Below, one piece after another: positions 19,791 to 29,018 of a stretch of 58,872 bases of DNA (the stretch's first letter is position 1; each line of letters opens with the position of its first letter). This stretch comes from Deltaproteobacteria bacterium (GTDB taxonomy: Bacteria; Desulfobacterota; Syntrophia; Syntrophales; UBA2192). The notes below the pieces were generated by a model. The model did no database searches. It worked only from the letters and a program-made list of their open reading frames with translations, and was not told the DNA's origin. The position numbers and the translations under genes were made by a program. The stretch spans positions 1 to 58,872 of the forward strand of contig JAAYEC010000061.1 in the NCBI GenBank assembly GCA_012728915.1, given 5' to 3'.

Positions 19791-20884
19791 GCCCGGCTCG
19801 CCTGCCCCAGGGTCCCTGCTTCATGCCCGCGGCCCGTGCAGTGTTTCGGCAGCGCCAGCCGCAGCGCCTTCAGAATGGTTTCGATCTCGGCGCCGGTGAG
19901 CGCCGGGTACAGCGGAATCGACACGGCCCGGCGCCAGGCCCGCTCGGAGGTCTCGTACCCCGGCAGCCGCAGGTAGCGGTGCAGGGGTTTGTAGACGGGC
20001 CTGCGGCACTCCACACCGCGGCGTTTCATCTCGTCGATAAAGGGGTCCGCGTCGCCGTCGAGCATCAGCACGTAGCGGTACCAGGCGGGTTCGCACTCGG
20101 CCGGCTCGTGGGGAGCGGGAAGCCCCAGCCTGCGCAGCGTGTCGCCGTAGAGATCGGCGATCTCCCTTCGCCGGGCGACGAATCCCGCGAGCTTTCGCAG
20201 CTGGCTCAGGCCGAGGGCCGCCTGCAGGTCCGTCATCTTGCAGTTGAAGCGGACCCGGAACTCCTCCTTTTCGTCCATGGCGCGCAGATCGCGGACCTCC
20301 GCCAGCAGCGCCTCGTCGCCGGACAGCACCATCCCCCCCTCGCCCGTGGCCATCATCTTCGTCGCGTAGAAGGAACAGACGGCAAGCGACCCGAAGCTCC
20401 CCGCGCGTTTCCCCCTCCGGCGGCTCCCCAGCGACATGGCCAGGTCCTCCAAGAGCGGAACACCCAGCGCCCCCAGAGCGTCGAGGTCGGCGGGGACCCC
20501 GAACATGTGGGGGACGATGACGGCGCGCGTTCTCGGGGTGATCCTCCGCGCCGCGTCGTCGGCCGAGAGGTTGAACGTCGCGGGTTCGATGTCGGCCACC
20601 ACGGGAGCCGCCCCCGTCTGCAGCACGGCGTTCAGCACGGCCGCGCAGGTGTAGCTCGGCACGATGACCTCGTCCCCGGGGCCCGCCTCGAGGGCCAGCA
20701 GCGCCAGGTGAAGCGCCGCGGAGCCGGAGCTCACCGCCACGGCCCCCCGGACGCCGACAAAGGAGGCCATGCGGCTCTCGAACCGGGCCACCTCCCCGTC
20801 CTGGGCGAGCTGCCCCGAGCGCAGCACACGCTGCACTTCGCGGACGTCTTCGTCGTCGATGAGGGGCCTGGAGTGGGGGATCAT
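19784..20884 (-). CDS. DegT/DnrJ/EryC1/StrS sugar aminotransferase
   Basis: 366 aa PLP-dependent aminotransferase making an amino sugar nucleotide. The N-terminus (IPHSRPLIDDEDVREV), the SSGSAALHLAL PLP-phosphate region, LLEDLAMSLGS and the PLP lysine in SFYATKMMATGEGG (Lys176) match the family. ATG 20884 has GGGGAGG upstream; the preceding in-frame codons are not conserved-looking. It lies between the initiating transferase and PIG-L/WbqC genes, which suggests that an aminated sugar enters the repeat unit. Confidence 0.93.
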   Translation of the reverse strand: MIPHSRPLIDDEDVREVQRVLRSGQLAQDGEVARFESRMASFVGVRGAVAVSSGSAALHLALLALEAGPGDEVIVPSYTCAAVLNAVLQTGAAPVVADIEPATFNLSADDAARRITPRTRAVIVPHMFGVPADLDALGALGVPLLEDLAMSLGSRRRGKRAGSFGSLAVCSFYATKMMATGEGGMVLSGDEALLAEVRDLRAMDEKEEFRVRFNCKMTDLQAALGLSQLRKLAGFVARRREIADLYGDTLRRLGLPAPHEPAECEPAWYRYVLMLDGDADPFIDEMKRRGVECRRPVYKPLHRYLRLPGYETSERAWRRAVSIPLYPALTGAEIETILKALRLALPKHCTGRGHEAGTLGQASRAC

Positions 20885-20960
20885 GCGGCCTCCCCGGGCG
20901 GGGGGCATGCCGGCTGCACCGACCCGCGAGCGGCCCGGCGCTTCAATTCCGCGAGCCTCG

Positions 20961-21061
20961 GAAGAGCGGAAGCGAGGAAGAGCGGAAAATGAAATGCGCC
21001 CGTGCTCTGGTTCGTCTTCATCTGTTCTGCTCTTCCGCTCTTCTTCACTTCCTGACTTCCC
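20961..21061. repeat. Intergenic inverted repeat, 'gaagagcgga' family, copy 3
   Basis: GAAGAGCGGA at 20961-20970 and again at 20977-20986; the complement TCCGCTCTTC at 21034-21043 followed by TTCACTTCCTGACTTCCC. It shares words with 4247-4356 and 8293-8370. It fills the gap between the PIG-L and DegT genes (20885-21103), where no gene is seen. Confidence 0.75.
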
Positions 21062-21103
21062 TTTCGCGAACCGAGGCCGAACATCCGGCCATGTCCGGAC
21101 AAT

Positions 21104-21727
21104 CTACATATTGACAAACAAACGGAGAGGGACAAACCCCTCGGCATACTGCACCCGCCCCTGGATGCCCCGGAAGACGGCCGTCGAGGTCGCCACGTCC
21201 ACGATCGTCAGGCCCTCGATGTTGGTCTTCATCACCTGCGACCGGTGAGCCAGCAGGGCGTCGATCTTCTTCGGGAGGGTCTCCTTGATGTCGACGAAGA
21301 CCAGGGGGCTGAAGTTCACCGTCGTGGGAACCTCGTAGAACAGGACGTTCTTCACGTAGCGCGTGGCCGAGACGGTGGCCTTGTTGAGCGAACGGTGATC
21401 CTGGTGGGTGTCGTTTCCGCAGTTGACGAAGATGAAGTCGGGGCGGATCTTGCGGATCAGCACCTCGATGTCGCTCACCATCCGGTTCATGTGCGGGGTG
21501 AGTTCCGTGTCGTCGTAGCCCCCCCAGATCAGGTCCTTCGCTCCCAGCAGCGCCGCCGAGCGCTCCTGTTCCTGCCGCCGCACCTCCTCCTGGCCGCCCC
21601 GTGCCCCGCCCGACATGACGAGCAGGTAGATCTCATGGCGGCAGCCCGCCTGGGCGTACTTCAGCAGATTGCCGGCGCAGCCGACCTCGATGTCGTCGGG
21701 ATGGGCGCCGATGGCCAGTATCTTCAC
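21104..21727 (-). CDS. PIG-L/LmbE family deacetylase
   Basis: 207 aa zinc-dependent N-deacetylase family protein. The metal motif AHPDDIEVG (residues 8-16) and the downstream HQDHRSLN are visible. Members deacetylate GlcNAc-type sugars on lipids, sugar nucleotides or secondary metabolites. The start is GTG, overlapping the WbqC stop by 4 bp (GTGA), so the two are translationally coupled. With the neighbouring aminotransferase it may shape an amino sugar residue; the exact substrate is unknown. Confidence 0.92.
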   Translation of the reverse strand: MKILAIGAHPDDIEVGCAGNLLKYAQAGCRHEIYLLVMSGGARGGQEEVRRQEQERSAALLGAKDLIWGGYDDTELTPHMNRMVSDIEVLIRKIRPDFIFVNCGNDTHQDHRSLNKATVSATRYVKNVLFYEVPTTVNFSPLVFVDIKETLPKKIDALLAHRSQVMKTNIEGLTIVDVATSTAVFRGIQGRVQYAEGFVPLRLFVNM

Positions 21728-22407
21728 GACAGTCCCCTCAGGATGGGGAGGCTCGCCTCCCCGTGGTTGTAGATCAGGTCGATGACGGACAGGTGGGATT
21801 CGAACTCTCCGAAGAGCTGGTCATACCGGGGATGCCGGTAGTCCTGGAAAACTACCTCGATACCCGCCCGCTCGTACTTCGACAGGTCCATGTAATCGCG
21901 ACCCCCGCTTCCGGCCAGGTAGGTCCTCGCGCCGAAGCGCTTCGTCAGCGCGATGAGGCGCTCGTCGGGCTCCTCGGGGAGAGGCCCCAGCCCGGAGGCC
22001 ACGTGGATCGGGGTCGTGATCCCGAGGATGGCGGCCAGGCGCTTGACGACGTGGATGTTGAGCGCGGCGACCGACTCCCAGCCCCTCGAGAAGAGGTCCC
22101 CGAAGAAACCCTCAAGGCTCTCCCAGTGGGGCGCCCTGCGGTAATTCGTCACCAGGGCCTGCCGCTGCCGGTGCTGCCAGCGCTCGCAGCCGTTGACCCC
22201 CACCTCGCAGATGAGCTGCGGGAAGCGGTATGTGACGGGCACCGTCAACCACTGCGCGCCCTGGGCCGTCTTGATCCGGTTGCGGTTCTGCCACTCGTTC
22301 TTCTTGTACTGCACCGTGTCGAGCAGGACAAAGACGTCCGCCCGGTCGATCTTGTCGAAATAGCCCAGCCAGGGAAGGTACTGCGGCTGGTGTACGGAAA
22401 CGATCAT
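21724..22407 (-). CDS. WbqC-family protein
   Basis: 227 aa. Begins MIVSVHQPQYLPWLGYFDKI and continues with DVFVLLDTVQYKKNEWQNRN, the signature of WbqC-like proteins encoded in O-antigen loci. The biochemical role is uncertain; an acyl or amino-acid transfer role on an amino sugar has been considered, fitting the coupled PIG-L and DegT genes. The gap to the upstream PHP gene is 25 bp. Confidence 0.9.
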   Translation of the reverse strand: MIVSVHQPQYLPWLGYFDKIDRADVFVLLDTVQYKKNEWQNRNRIKTAQGAQWLTVPVTYRFPQLICEVGVNGCERWQHRQRQALVTNYRRAPHWESLEGFFGDLFSRGWESVAALNIHVVKRLAAILGITTPIHVASGLGPLPEEPDERLIALTKRFGARTYLAGSGGRDYMDLSKYERAGIEVVFQDYRHPRYDQLFGEFESHLSVIDLIYNHGEASLPILRGLS

Positions 22408-22432
22408 CGCAACGCCCCTCTGGCCGGATGGC

Positions 22433-23944
22433 TCATCCTCCCGTGGCCTGTTTCACCTCGAGATTCATGCGGTAGTCGACAAAAATGGGATTCGACACCA
22501 GGGTCCCGTGCCCCTGCATGTCCATCCGGTAGTAGGCGCGCTCGCCGGGCCTGAAATACTCGTCCTCGTAGCTGACCTCCAGGGGCAGCGGCCCCTCGAA
22601 GACCCTCACGAGCTCGCCCGAGCGGATCAGCCGGACGCTGACGGAAGCCGGGGATTCGGCGTCCCCGGAGACCCGGATCCGGATGACGGGGTTTCCCTTC
22701 AGGACGATCTGCTCTCCCGAGATGGCCCGCTTGCCGCCGTCCGCCGGGGAGACGGAGAACTCGTCGAGGCGGGCGTATTTCGGAAACGAACCCCGGTAGG
22801 CGTAGGTCTTGCCCGTCCGCAGGGCCTCCAGGACGTCCCTGCGGGAGAGCTTCTCGACAAAGAAGCCTGTCTGGAAATTCCCGAGCTGCTCGCCGGCCTC
22901 GCCCTCCCGGTGGTAGTGCGCCGTGGCGATGCCCCAGGCGGGATGCTCGCGGTACCCCCGGCAGTAGTCCGACAGCACCCGGTCCCACAGTCCGCCGGGC
23001 TCGGAGACCGTCACGGTGTCTCCGTACAGGACGGCAAAGCCCGTGTAGCGCGTCGACTCGTCCAGGACCTCGGGGTGGGGGGCCGTGTGGACCTTGACGG
23101 GCCCCATGTCCCGCACGCCCGACTGCGTCTCCACGTGATTCCAGAAGGTGAGACCGCCCTTGCCGTGCACGTCGTCGATCAGCAGCTGCCAGGGGGCGAT
23201 CCCCTGGTCCCCGCTGTAGGGGTCAAAGGGAGAACTGCGGAAGGGATCGCTGTTGACGAGGAACACAAGGCTCACCGCGACCACGCCGATGCCGGCGATG
23301 CGGTAAAGGCCCTTCCAGCGGATCATCACCGCCCCCGCCGCGAGGGCCGCCAGAAACGCGAAGATGCCCGGAAGGGCCATGCCCATCCAGCGCGTCGTGA
23401 ATCCGTTGTGGAGCACGGGAAGGCTCTGGTAATCCTCGGCGCTGTCCAGGCCGATCGTCAGGATGCGCCGCTCGTGGTTCCAGGCAGTGAGATCGCCCCT
23501 GACCGGGCTGCCCGTCCAGTGGTAGAAGGGCGCCGATTCGGTGCCCGGGATGACGACCATGTCGGGGTGCTTCTTCTCCGCCTCCCGGATCGCCTGCAGC
23601 CAGGCCGAAGCGCCCCAGCGGTTGACGGAGCCCTTTTCCTCGCGTTTCTTGACGACGTTGCGAAGAGGGGCGAGGCCGTACTCCATGGCCGCCCGGTCGT
23701 GATCGTTGATGATAACGACGGAGAACCCCCTGTCCTTCGCCATCCGGACGAGGGTCTCCACGTCGTACGCACCGTCGCTGAAGTTCGACCGCAGATCGAT
23801 GAGCCCCCGCGCCGGCAGTCCCTCGGATCGTTCGACCGGCACGGCCTCCGTCCGGGCGTCGGCCGCCGCGACGGGGCATGCCGCGAAAATCGCCGGCAGG
23901 AGGATTGCGAACATCAGCAGGACGGGTCCTTTCTTCAGGCCCAT
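22433..23944 (-). CDS. Membrane-anchored PHP-domain protein with a degenerate first metal motif
   Basis: 503 aa. Signal peptide or anchor (about 8-27), then a PHP-like domain: IDLRSNFSDG (49-58), INDHD (79-83), IPGTE (132-136), WNH (155-157) and a later TFWNH (266-270). Two further hydrophobic segments (about 188-208 and 214-231) sit in the middle of the domain, followed by a beta-rich C-terminal part. In canonical PHP proteins the first motif is DLHxHSxxSDG; here both His residues are missing, apparently through a 2-residue deletion and a His-to-Arg change. Predicted extracytoplasmic. Role in the glycan locus unknown; it may be a phosphoesterase that lost a metal site or a binding protein. 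Confidence 0.78.
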   Translation of the reverse strand: MGLKKGPVLLMFAILLPAIFAACPVAAADARTEAVPVERSEGLPARGLIDLRSNFSDGAYDVETLVRMAKDRGFSVVIINDHDRAAMEYGLAPLRNVVKKREEKGSVNRWGASAWLQAIREAEKKHPDMVVIPGTESAPFYHWTGSPVRGDLTAWNHERRILTIGLDSAEDYQSLPVLHNGFTTRWMGMALPGIFAFLAALAAGAVMIRWKGLYRIAGIGVVAVSLVFLVNSDPFRSSPFDPYSGDQGIAPWQLLIDDVHGKGGLTFWNHVETQSGVRDMGPVKVHTAPHPEVLDESTRYTGFAVLYGDTVTVSEPGGLWDRVLSDYCRGYREHPAWGIATAHYHREGEAGEQLGNFQTGFFVEKLSRRDVLEALRTGKTYAYRGSFPKYARLDEFSVSPADGGKRAISGEQIVLKGNPVIRIRVSGDAESPASVSVRLIRSGELVRVFEGPLPLEVSYEDEYFRPGERAYYRMDMQGHGTLVSNPIFVDYRMNLEVKQATGG

Positions 23945-23989
23945 GGGACGCTCCCCCCGAAGAGGAATTTTCTCCTTCGCCCCTGAATG

Positions 23990-24005
23990 AGCAAAACCCT
24001 TGCCA
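23990..24005 (-). promoter_or_regulatory. Sigma-54-type -24/-12 promoter before the PHP gene
   Basis: Minus strand TGGCAAGGGTTTTGCT: GG and GC are 10 bp apart as required, close to the consensus TGGCACG-N4-TTGCW. Predicted start is some 35 bp before the ATG at 23944. It would serve the PHP-WbqC-PIG-L-DegT-WecA run. Confidence 0.6.
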
Positions 24006-24071
24006 GATTGGCACGTTAAGTAGAAAAAAATACGGGGATCCCCCGGCGGGAAACGGGGGCATCGGGGGGGA

Positions 24072-25295
24072 TCAGCGGTCGGCGAGGCAGCGCTCGGGAA
24101 CCTTGCGGTCTGCCGGGTGCGGGGCGAATTCGGCGTAGAGGGCCTCGATTTTCCGGACCATGGCCGCGGCCCCGTAGTCGCCGGCCGTCGCGGCGGCCCT
24201 TGCGGCCATGCGGCGGGCCGCCTGCGGGTTTTCCAGCAGGAAGAGGATCCGGTCGGCCAGCGCCTGCGGGTCGGCGGGCGGAACGAGGAACCCGCTCACC
24301 CCGTCGTCGACGAGGTCGATCAGGCCGCCCACGCGGCTTGCGACGACGGGTTTCTCCAGGGCCATGGCCTCCACGAGGGCCTTGCCCATCCCCTCGTTGA
24401 TGGACGGAAAGGCGAAGCAGTCGAAGGCGCTCGTCATGCGGGCCGCGTCGGGGCGCCACCCGGGAAAGCGGATGTGGGAGCCGATCCCCAGCGCCGCAGC
24501 CTGCGCCCGCAGCGGCTCGAGCATCTCGCCCGCCCCCAGGAAGACGAACACGCACTGCGGACAGCGGTCTATCACCTGCCGCGCCGCGGCCATCAGGACC
24601 CCGGGGCCCTTGATGGCGGTGAGCCGCCCCACGGTGCCCACGGCGAAAGACCCTTCCGGGATGCCGAGGCTCCGGCGCGCCTCGTCCCTGGCGGCCTTCG
24701 CCGCCGCGAAGGGAGCCAGGTCGACGCCGCTGTGGATCGTGACGAACATCTCCGCGGGCGCGATGCCGACGCGAAGGTGATCGATCCGCTCCTGCTCCGT
24801 CAGCATCACGAGCCGGTCCGTGACCAGGGCGGAGAGCTTCTCGAGGAGCACGAAGAAACGGGTCGCGGCGGGCCCGAAGTACCCCCAGAAGACGTGGCCG
24901 TGAGGGGTATGGAGGATGACCGGCACCCCCGCCAGCCAGGCCGCCCAGCGGCCGACGATCCCCGCCTTGGAGGTATGCGTGTGGACGATCCGGGGCCGTT
25001 CGCGACGGAAGAGCCGCCAGAGGCGGAACAGGGCGGTCAGATCGTTGACGGGGCTGACCCGCCTGACCAGTTCCGCCAGGGTCAGGATTTTGACTCCCCG
25101 GGCCCGGAGGCGTGCCAGGTTCTCCTCGACACAGGCCCGCTCTTCCGGGCCCATGTCGGATTCCTCCGATGCCCCGACGACCAGCTGGATCTCGTAGGAT
25201 CCCGGGTCGAGGCCGAGCGCCGTGAGGCAGGTGTTCTCGGCGGAACCGCCCTTGTCGAAACGGGTGATGACGTGGATGACGCGAATCCTGCTCAT
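24072..25295 (-). CDS. Glycosyltransferase family 4
   Basis: About 407 aa GT-B enzyme. N-terminal acceptor domain begins RVIHVITRFDKGGSAENT; the C-terminal nucleotide-sugar domain holds VGTVGRLTAIKGP, RFPGWRPDA and PSINEGMGKALVEAMALEKPVV, with the conserved E-x7-E. HTHTSKAG is also typical. ATG 25295 is coupled to asnB by a 4-bp overlap. It probably adds one sugar to the lipid-linked unit at the cytoplasmic face. Confidence 0.93.
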   Translation of the reverse strand: MSRIRVIHVITRFDKGGSAENTCLTALGLDPGSYEIQLVVGASEESDMGPEERACVEENLARLRARGVKILTLAELVRRVSPVNDLTALFRLWRLFRRERPRIVHTHTSKAGIVGRWAAWLAGVPVILHTPHGHVFWGYFGPAATRFFVLLEKLSALVTDRLVMLTEQERIDHLRVGIAPAEMFVTIHSGVDLAPFAAAKAARDEARRSLGIPEGSFAVGTVGRLTAIKGPGVLMAAARQVIDRCPQCVFVFLGAGEMLEPLRAQAAALGIGSHIRFPGWRPDAARMTSAFDCFAFPSINEGMGKALVEAMALEKPVVASRVGGLIDLVDDGVSGFLVPPADPQALADRILFLLENPQAARRMAARAAATAGDYGAAAMVRKIEALYAEFAPHPADRKVPERCLADR

Positions 25296-27208
25296 GCGCT
25301 TCCTACCATGTAGTTTTCGTGCCAGACCTGGAAGGCCACGAGGTTCCAGAGCTGCCAGGAGGGGTCCCGGCGCCGCTGGCGGAAGTCCTCGACGAGGCGC
25401 GCGACGGCCCGGGCGTCGAAGATCCCCTGGCGGCTGAGCCGCCCCGCCTCGAGCGTCTCGTCGATCAGTCCGCCCAGCTCGTTGCGCAGCCAGGCCGAGA
25501 CGGGCATTTCGAAGCCCCATTTCGGGCGGTTGTGCAGCAGGGGCGGCAGCAGGTCCTTGAAGGTCTCCACGAGGATGACCTTCCCCCGGCCGTTGCGCAG
25601 CTTCCGGTCCCCGCTGATGGAGAAGGCCAGCTCGCAGACCCGGTGGTCGAGGAAGGGCACGCGGACCTCCAGGGAGTTCAGCATGCTTGCGTGGTCGACC
25701 TTCCTGAGCATGTCGCCGGGAAGCGATTCCTTCACGTCGGCGTAGAGCATCCGGTTGATGTTGTCGTCGTCCCGCTCCCGGAGCCTGTCCCGGACAATCG
25801 CCTCGCCCAGGTCCATGCGCACCTCGGGCCGCTCACGGAGGAGTTCCTCCCTTGCGGCGCGGTCGAAGATCTCATTCCAGGCCAGGAACCGCCGCTCGAA
25901 GGGCTGCCCCGCCCCCCGGATGAACTTCTTCATGCGGCGCGCATAGTCGGTCCGCAGGGTCTCCCGGGAATCTGGAAGCCTTTCGGCCAGGGGCTCGATG
26001 AGGACCCGGCGCAGGAAGCCCGGGATGAGGCGGTAGAGCGAGGCCCAGCGCTCGCCGGCATACATCCGGTAACCGGCAAACAGCTCGTCGCCGCCGTCGC
26101 CCGAGAGGGCCACCTTGACGCTCCTCGCCGTCTCGCGGGCCACGATGTAGGTGGGCAGCGCGGAGGAGTCGGCGAAGGGCTCGTCGAAGGACTCGAGAAC
26201 CGCGGGGACGGCCTCCAGGACGTCGCGGGCGGTTAGGGCGATCTCCCGGTGCTCGGTGCCGTGAAACCGGGCCGCCTCGCGGGCGTAGGAGCGCTCGTCG
26301 AAGAGCGGCATGTCCGCAAAGCCGATCGTGAAGGTCTGCACGGGCCGCGGGGAGTGCCTCGCCATGAGGCCCACGACGATGCTCGAGTCAATGCCGCCAC
26401 TGAGGAAGGCCCCCACGGGAACGTCGGCGGCCATGTGGCGCCGAACGGCGGCGTCAAGGGCCTCGAACAGGAGCGCCTTCTGCTCCTCACGATCCGCCTC
26501 GCCGGAAGCCGCATCACGCCTGCGGTCGATGTTCCAGTATTCGGTCACGCTCAGGGCCCCGCCCCGAAAGCAGAGGGTCTGCCCCGGCAGGAGCTTCCGG
26601 ATGCCCTGGAAGATGCTCCAGGGGGCGGGGATGTAGTTGAACGTGAGGTAAAGCCCGAGGGCCTCCCAGTCGATCCGCCTCTCCACGCCGGGGTGCTGCA
26701 GGATCGACCGGATCTCCGAGGCGAAGAGCAGCGTGCCGCCGTCGTGCCGGTAGACGAGGGGCTTGATGCCGATGCGGTCGCGGCTCAACACGAGCGCCCC
26801 CGTCCTTTCGTCCCAGAGGGCGAAGGCGAACATGCCCGCGAGCCGCCTCGCGCAGGCTTCCCCCTCTTCCTCGTAGAGATGGACGATGACCTCGCTGTCG
26901 GTATGAGAGCGGAAGCGGTGGCCCCTGTCCTCCATCTCCCTGCGGAGCTCGGCGTGGTTGTAGATCTCGCCGTTGAAGACGAGCCACACGGTGCCGTCTT
27001 CGTTGGAAAGCGGCTGGCGGCCGGTCTCGGTCAGATCGATGATGGAGAGCCGGCGATGCCCAAGCCCCACGGACGGCCCGGAGCCCGGGCGCAGGTACAG
27101 GCCGGACCCGTCGGGGCCCCGGTGGGTCATGACGTCCGTCATGCGCCGCAGGACCGCCTCGTCGACCCCGCCGCCGTTTGTCGTGATGACTCCGCAGATC
27201 CCGCACAT
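25292..27208 (-). CDS. asnB: Glutamine-hydrolysing asparagine synthetase (AsnB-like)
   Basis: 638 aa. Ntn-type glutaminase domain with the nucleophile Cys2 (MCGICGV) and RLSIIDL, FNGEIYN motifs, then an ATP-pyrophosphatase synthetase domain with SGGIDSS (270-276) and SGDGGDELFAGY. AsnB paralogues are frequent in EPS loci, especially XrtA-type ones, where they may amidate a sugar acid rather than make free asparagine (inference). ATG 27208 is fixed by the catalytic Cys2. It lies 5 bp after the methyltransferase and overlaps the GT4 gene. Confidence 0.94.
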   Translation of the reverse strand: MCGICGVITTNGGGVDEAVLRRMTDVMTHRGPDGSGLYLRPGSGPSVGLGHRRLSIIDLTETGRQPLSNEDGTVWLVFNGEIYNHAELRREMEDRGHRFRSHTDSEVIVHLYEEEGEACARRLAGMFAFALWDERTGALVLSRDRIGIKPLVYRHDGGTLLFASEIRSILQHPGVERRIDWEALGLYLTFNYIPAPWSIFQGIRKLLPGQTLCFRGGALSVTEYWNIDRRRDAASGEADREEQKALLFEALDAAVRRHMAADVPVGAFLSGGIDSSIVVGLMARHSPRPVQTFTIGFADMPLFDERSYAREAARFHGTEHREIALTARDVLEAVPAVLESFDEPFADSSALPTYIVARETARSVKVALSGDGGDELFAGYRMYAGERWASLYRLIPGFLRRVLIEPLAERLPDSRETLRTDYARRMKKFIRGAGQPFERRFLAWNEIFDRAAREELLRERPEVRMDLGEAIVRDRLRERDDDNINRMLYADVKESLPGDMLRKVDHASMLNSLEVRVPFLDHRVCELAFSISGDRKLRNGRGKVILVETFKDLLPPLLHNRPKWGFEMPVSAWLRNELGGLIDETLEAGRLSRQGIFDARAVARLVEDFRQRRRDPSWQLWNLVAFQVWHENYMVGSA

Positions 27209-27213
27209 ACCCT

Positions 27214-28110
27214 TCAGCCCGTTTTCCCTGCTTTTCGCGCCGTCACCTCCAGGGAGGGTCCCCAGAGGAGCCGGCCGGCACTGAGACGCTCGGCGGATTT
27301 CGCCCCGCACCACACCGCCCGACGCAACGCATGCAGGACCTTTGTCCGCCCCGTGTGCCGGCGATACCCGCTGAATCCGGAAAGGCCGGCATTGCGGATC
27401 TCGATCCGTGAGAACCCCCGGTCGGAAAGAACCCTCGTCAGCCAGGCCGCGGACAGGACGTAGTTGTGGAAGACCACGACCCGCCCGGTGCTTCCGTTCA
27501 GGCCGCAGGACGCCAGGAGCCGGCAGAGGGCCATGTGAAACGGACCGTTGGGCACCCGCACGTAAAGCACGCCCCCGTCCCTCAGCAGAGACGCCGCTCT
27601 CGTCGCGTCTTTCCAGGGTTCGGCGAGGTGATCGAGCACGTTGATCATCGTGACGGCGTCATACCGCGTTCCCGGGTCGAAGTCCTCCAGGGTCCCCTGG
27701 ATGCCCGCATCTCCGATCGTCGCGTGGAGATACTCGATCGATTCCCTGGAGGGGTCGATCCCCTTCGCGTCCCAGCCCCGCTTCAGCGCCTCGCGCAGGA
27801 AGAGCCCGCAGCCGCAGCCCACGTCGAGCAGCCGCCCGCGGCGCCCCTCCTGCCCCTCGATCCGGTCGAGCGCCTCGCGGTAGATCCCGTCGCGGTAGCC
27901 CTCCAGCTGATCCCAGGCCAGTTCCCGGTAATACTCGTCCTCGTAATAACGGCGTTCCTCGGCGGCGGCTTCCGGCGCATCGAGGCCGTCGCGGAACACG
28001 AGCCGGCAGCTCGAGCAGTGGAAAAACCGCCGCCTGCCCGCGGCGAGGCCGGGGAAGGCCTGTTCCAGGCAGTAGGGACACCGGCGGGACTCGACGGACT
28101 GGTTCATCAT
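27214..28110 (-). CDS. Class I SAM-dependent methyltransferase with N-terminal zinc-ribbon-like motif
   Basis: About 298 aa. CPYC and CSSC pairs near residues 10-35 resemble a zinc ribbon; the Rossmann core follows with LLDVGCGCGLFLREA (SAM motif I) and YDAVTMINVLDHLAEP. It likely methylates a sugar or terminal residue of the glycan. The start is ATG 28110 (ATGATG), overlapping the upstream GT2 stop by one base (TGATG). One of three methyltransferases of this layout in the locus (also 30962-31885 and 42164-43201). Confidence 0.88.
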   Translation of the reverse strand: MMNQSVESRRCPYCLEQAFPGLAAGRRRFFHCSSCRLVFRDGLDAPEAAAEERRYYEDEYYRELAWDQLEGYRDGIYREALDRIEGQEGRRGRLLDVGCGCGLFLREALKRGWDAKGIDPSRESIEYLHATIGDAGIQGTLEDFDPGTRYDAVTMINVLDHLAEPWKDATRAASLLRDGGVLYVRVPNGPFHMALCRLLASCGLNGSTGRVVVFHNYVLSAAWLTRVLSDRGFSRIEIRNAGLSGFSGYRRHTGRTKVLHALRRAVWCGAKSAERLSAGRLLWGPSLEVTARKAGKTG

Positions 28111-28994
28111 CAGGCCCCCGGGAGCCACGGCGTCGATCCGGCCAGTGTCGCAGCAGGCTGATACTCCGCACGCTTGCCGAGTCTCGACCGGAAACCGTCG
28201 TGCAAGCCTCGCAGGATCGCCTGCACCCTTCCGCTCTCGCTCCCGCGGACGAATGACAGCAGGAGGGCCATCTTCGCGGCATAGGCCAAGGTGCGTCGCA
28301 GTTCAGCCCGTCGCCCGTGCAAGCGGTAAGCATGAACGGAGTTTCGCACGGCGTAGTAGAACCGGTACGCCTCGGCATAGCAAGACACCTCGCGGCCGAA
28401 GACACGTATCCGCTGTTTGTCGTCCTTCCGCGCCTCCACGATCAGACTCCCCGGGACCCAGAAAAAGCGCCAGCCCCGAGCGGCCATGCGCAGCGAGTAC
28501 TCCGCGTCGTCGGCATATAGAAAGTATTCCGTCCGGGGAAGCCCCGCCTGCCTCACGGCCTCGGCCCTCATGAGCGTCCCCCGCCAGGCGAAACACGCAA
28601 TCGGGGTGGGGCCGGCATCGGGATGGTCCGGGCCGACTGCACGCACGGCGCCCACGCAACCTTCACTCGCCTCGAGATCCCGGAGACCCCGGCAGAGGGT
28701 CTCCAGCGCATCGACGGGCATCCGTACGTCGTCGTCGAGGGTCAGAATGGCATCGCCCCTCCCTTCCAGAGCCCGTTGCAATCCTGCATGGAAGCCGCCG
28801 GCGGACCCCTCGTTGGCCGCCATCCTCACGGTCTCGAGCCCCGGAAGCGTCGCGGCAAGGCGATCCGCCCAGGGCCTGGTTGAGTTGTCCACCACGATGA
28901 TGCGCTCCGGCACGAGGCTCTGACCCTGAAGGTCCCTCAAGAGATCCCGGAGCATCGCGGGATTGTTGAAGGTGACGATGACGGCGGTGATCAT
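28110..28994 (-). CDS. Glycosyltransferase family 2 (GlfT2/rhamnosyl-like)
   Basis: 294 aa GT-A enzyme. It opens with ITAVIVTFNNPAMLRDLL, then VVDNST, ANEGSAGGFHAGL and the DxD-like LDDDVRMP. These features resemble galactofuranosyl- and rhamnosyltransferases (inference by resemblance). GTG 28997 lies one codon upstream of ATG 28994; the ATG is preferred. The downstream methyltransferase is overlap-coupled. Confidence 0.9.
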   Translation of the reverse strand: MITAVIVTFNNPAMLRDLLRDLQGQSLVPERIIVVDNSTRPWADRLAATLPGLETVRMAANEGSAGGFHAGLQRALEGRGDAILTLDDDVRMPVDALETLCRGLRDLEASEGCVGAVRAVGPDHPDAGPTPIACFAWRGTLMRAEAVRQAGLPRTEYFLYADDAEYSLRMAARGWRFFWVPGSLIVEARKDDKQRIRVFGREVSCYAEAYRFYYAVRNSVHAYRLHGRRAELRRTLAYAAKMALLLSFVRGSESGRVQAILRGLHDGFRSRLGKRAEYQPAATLAGSTPWLPGA

Positions 28995-29018
28995 CACGCG
29001 GCGGCCCCTGGCGTTGTG

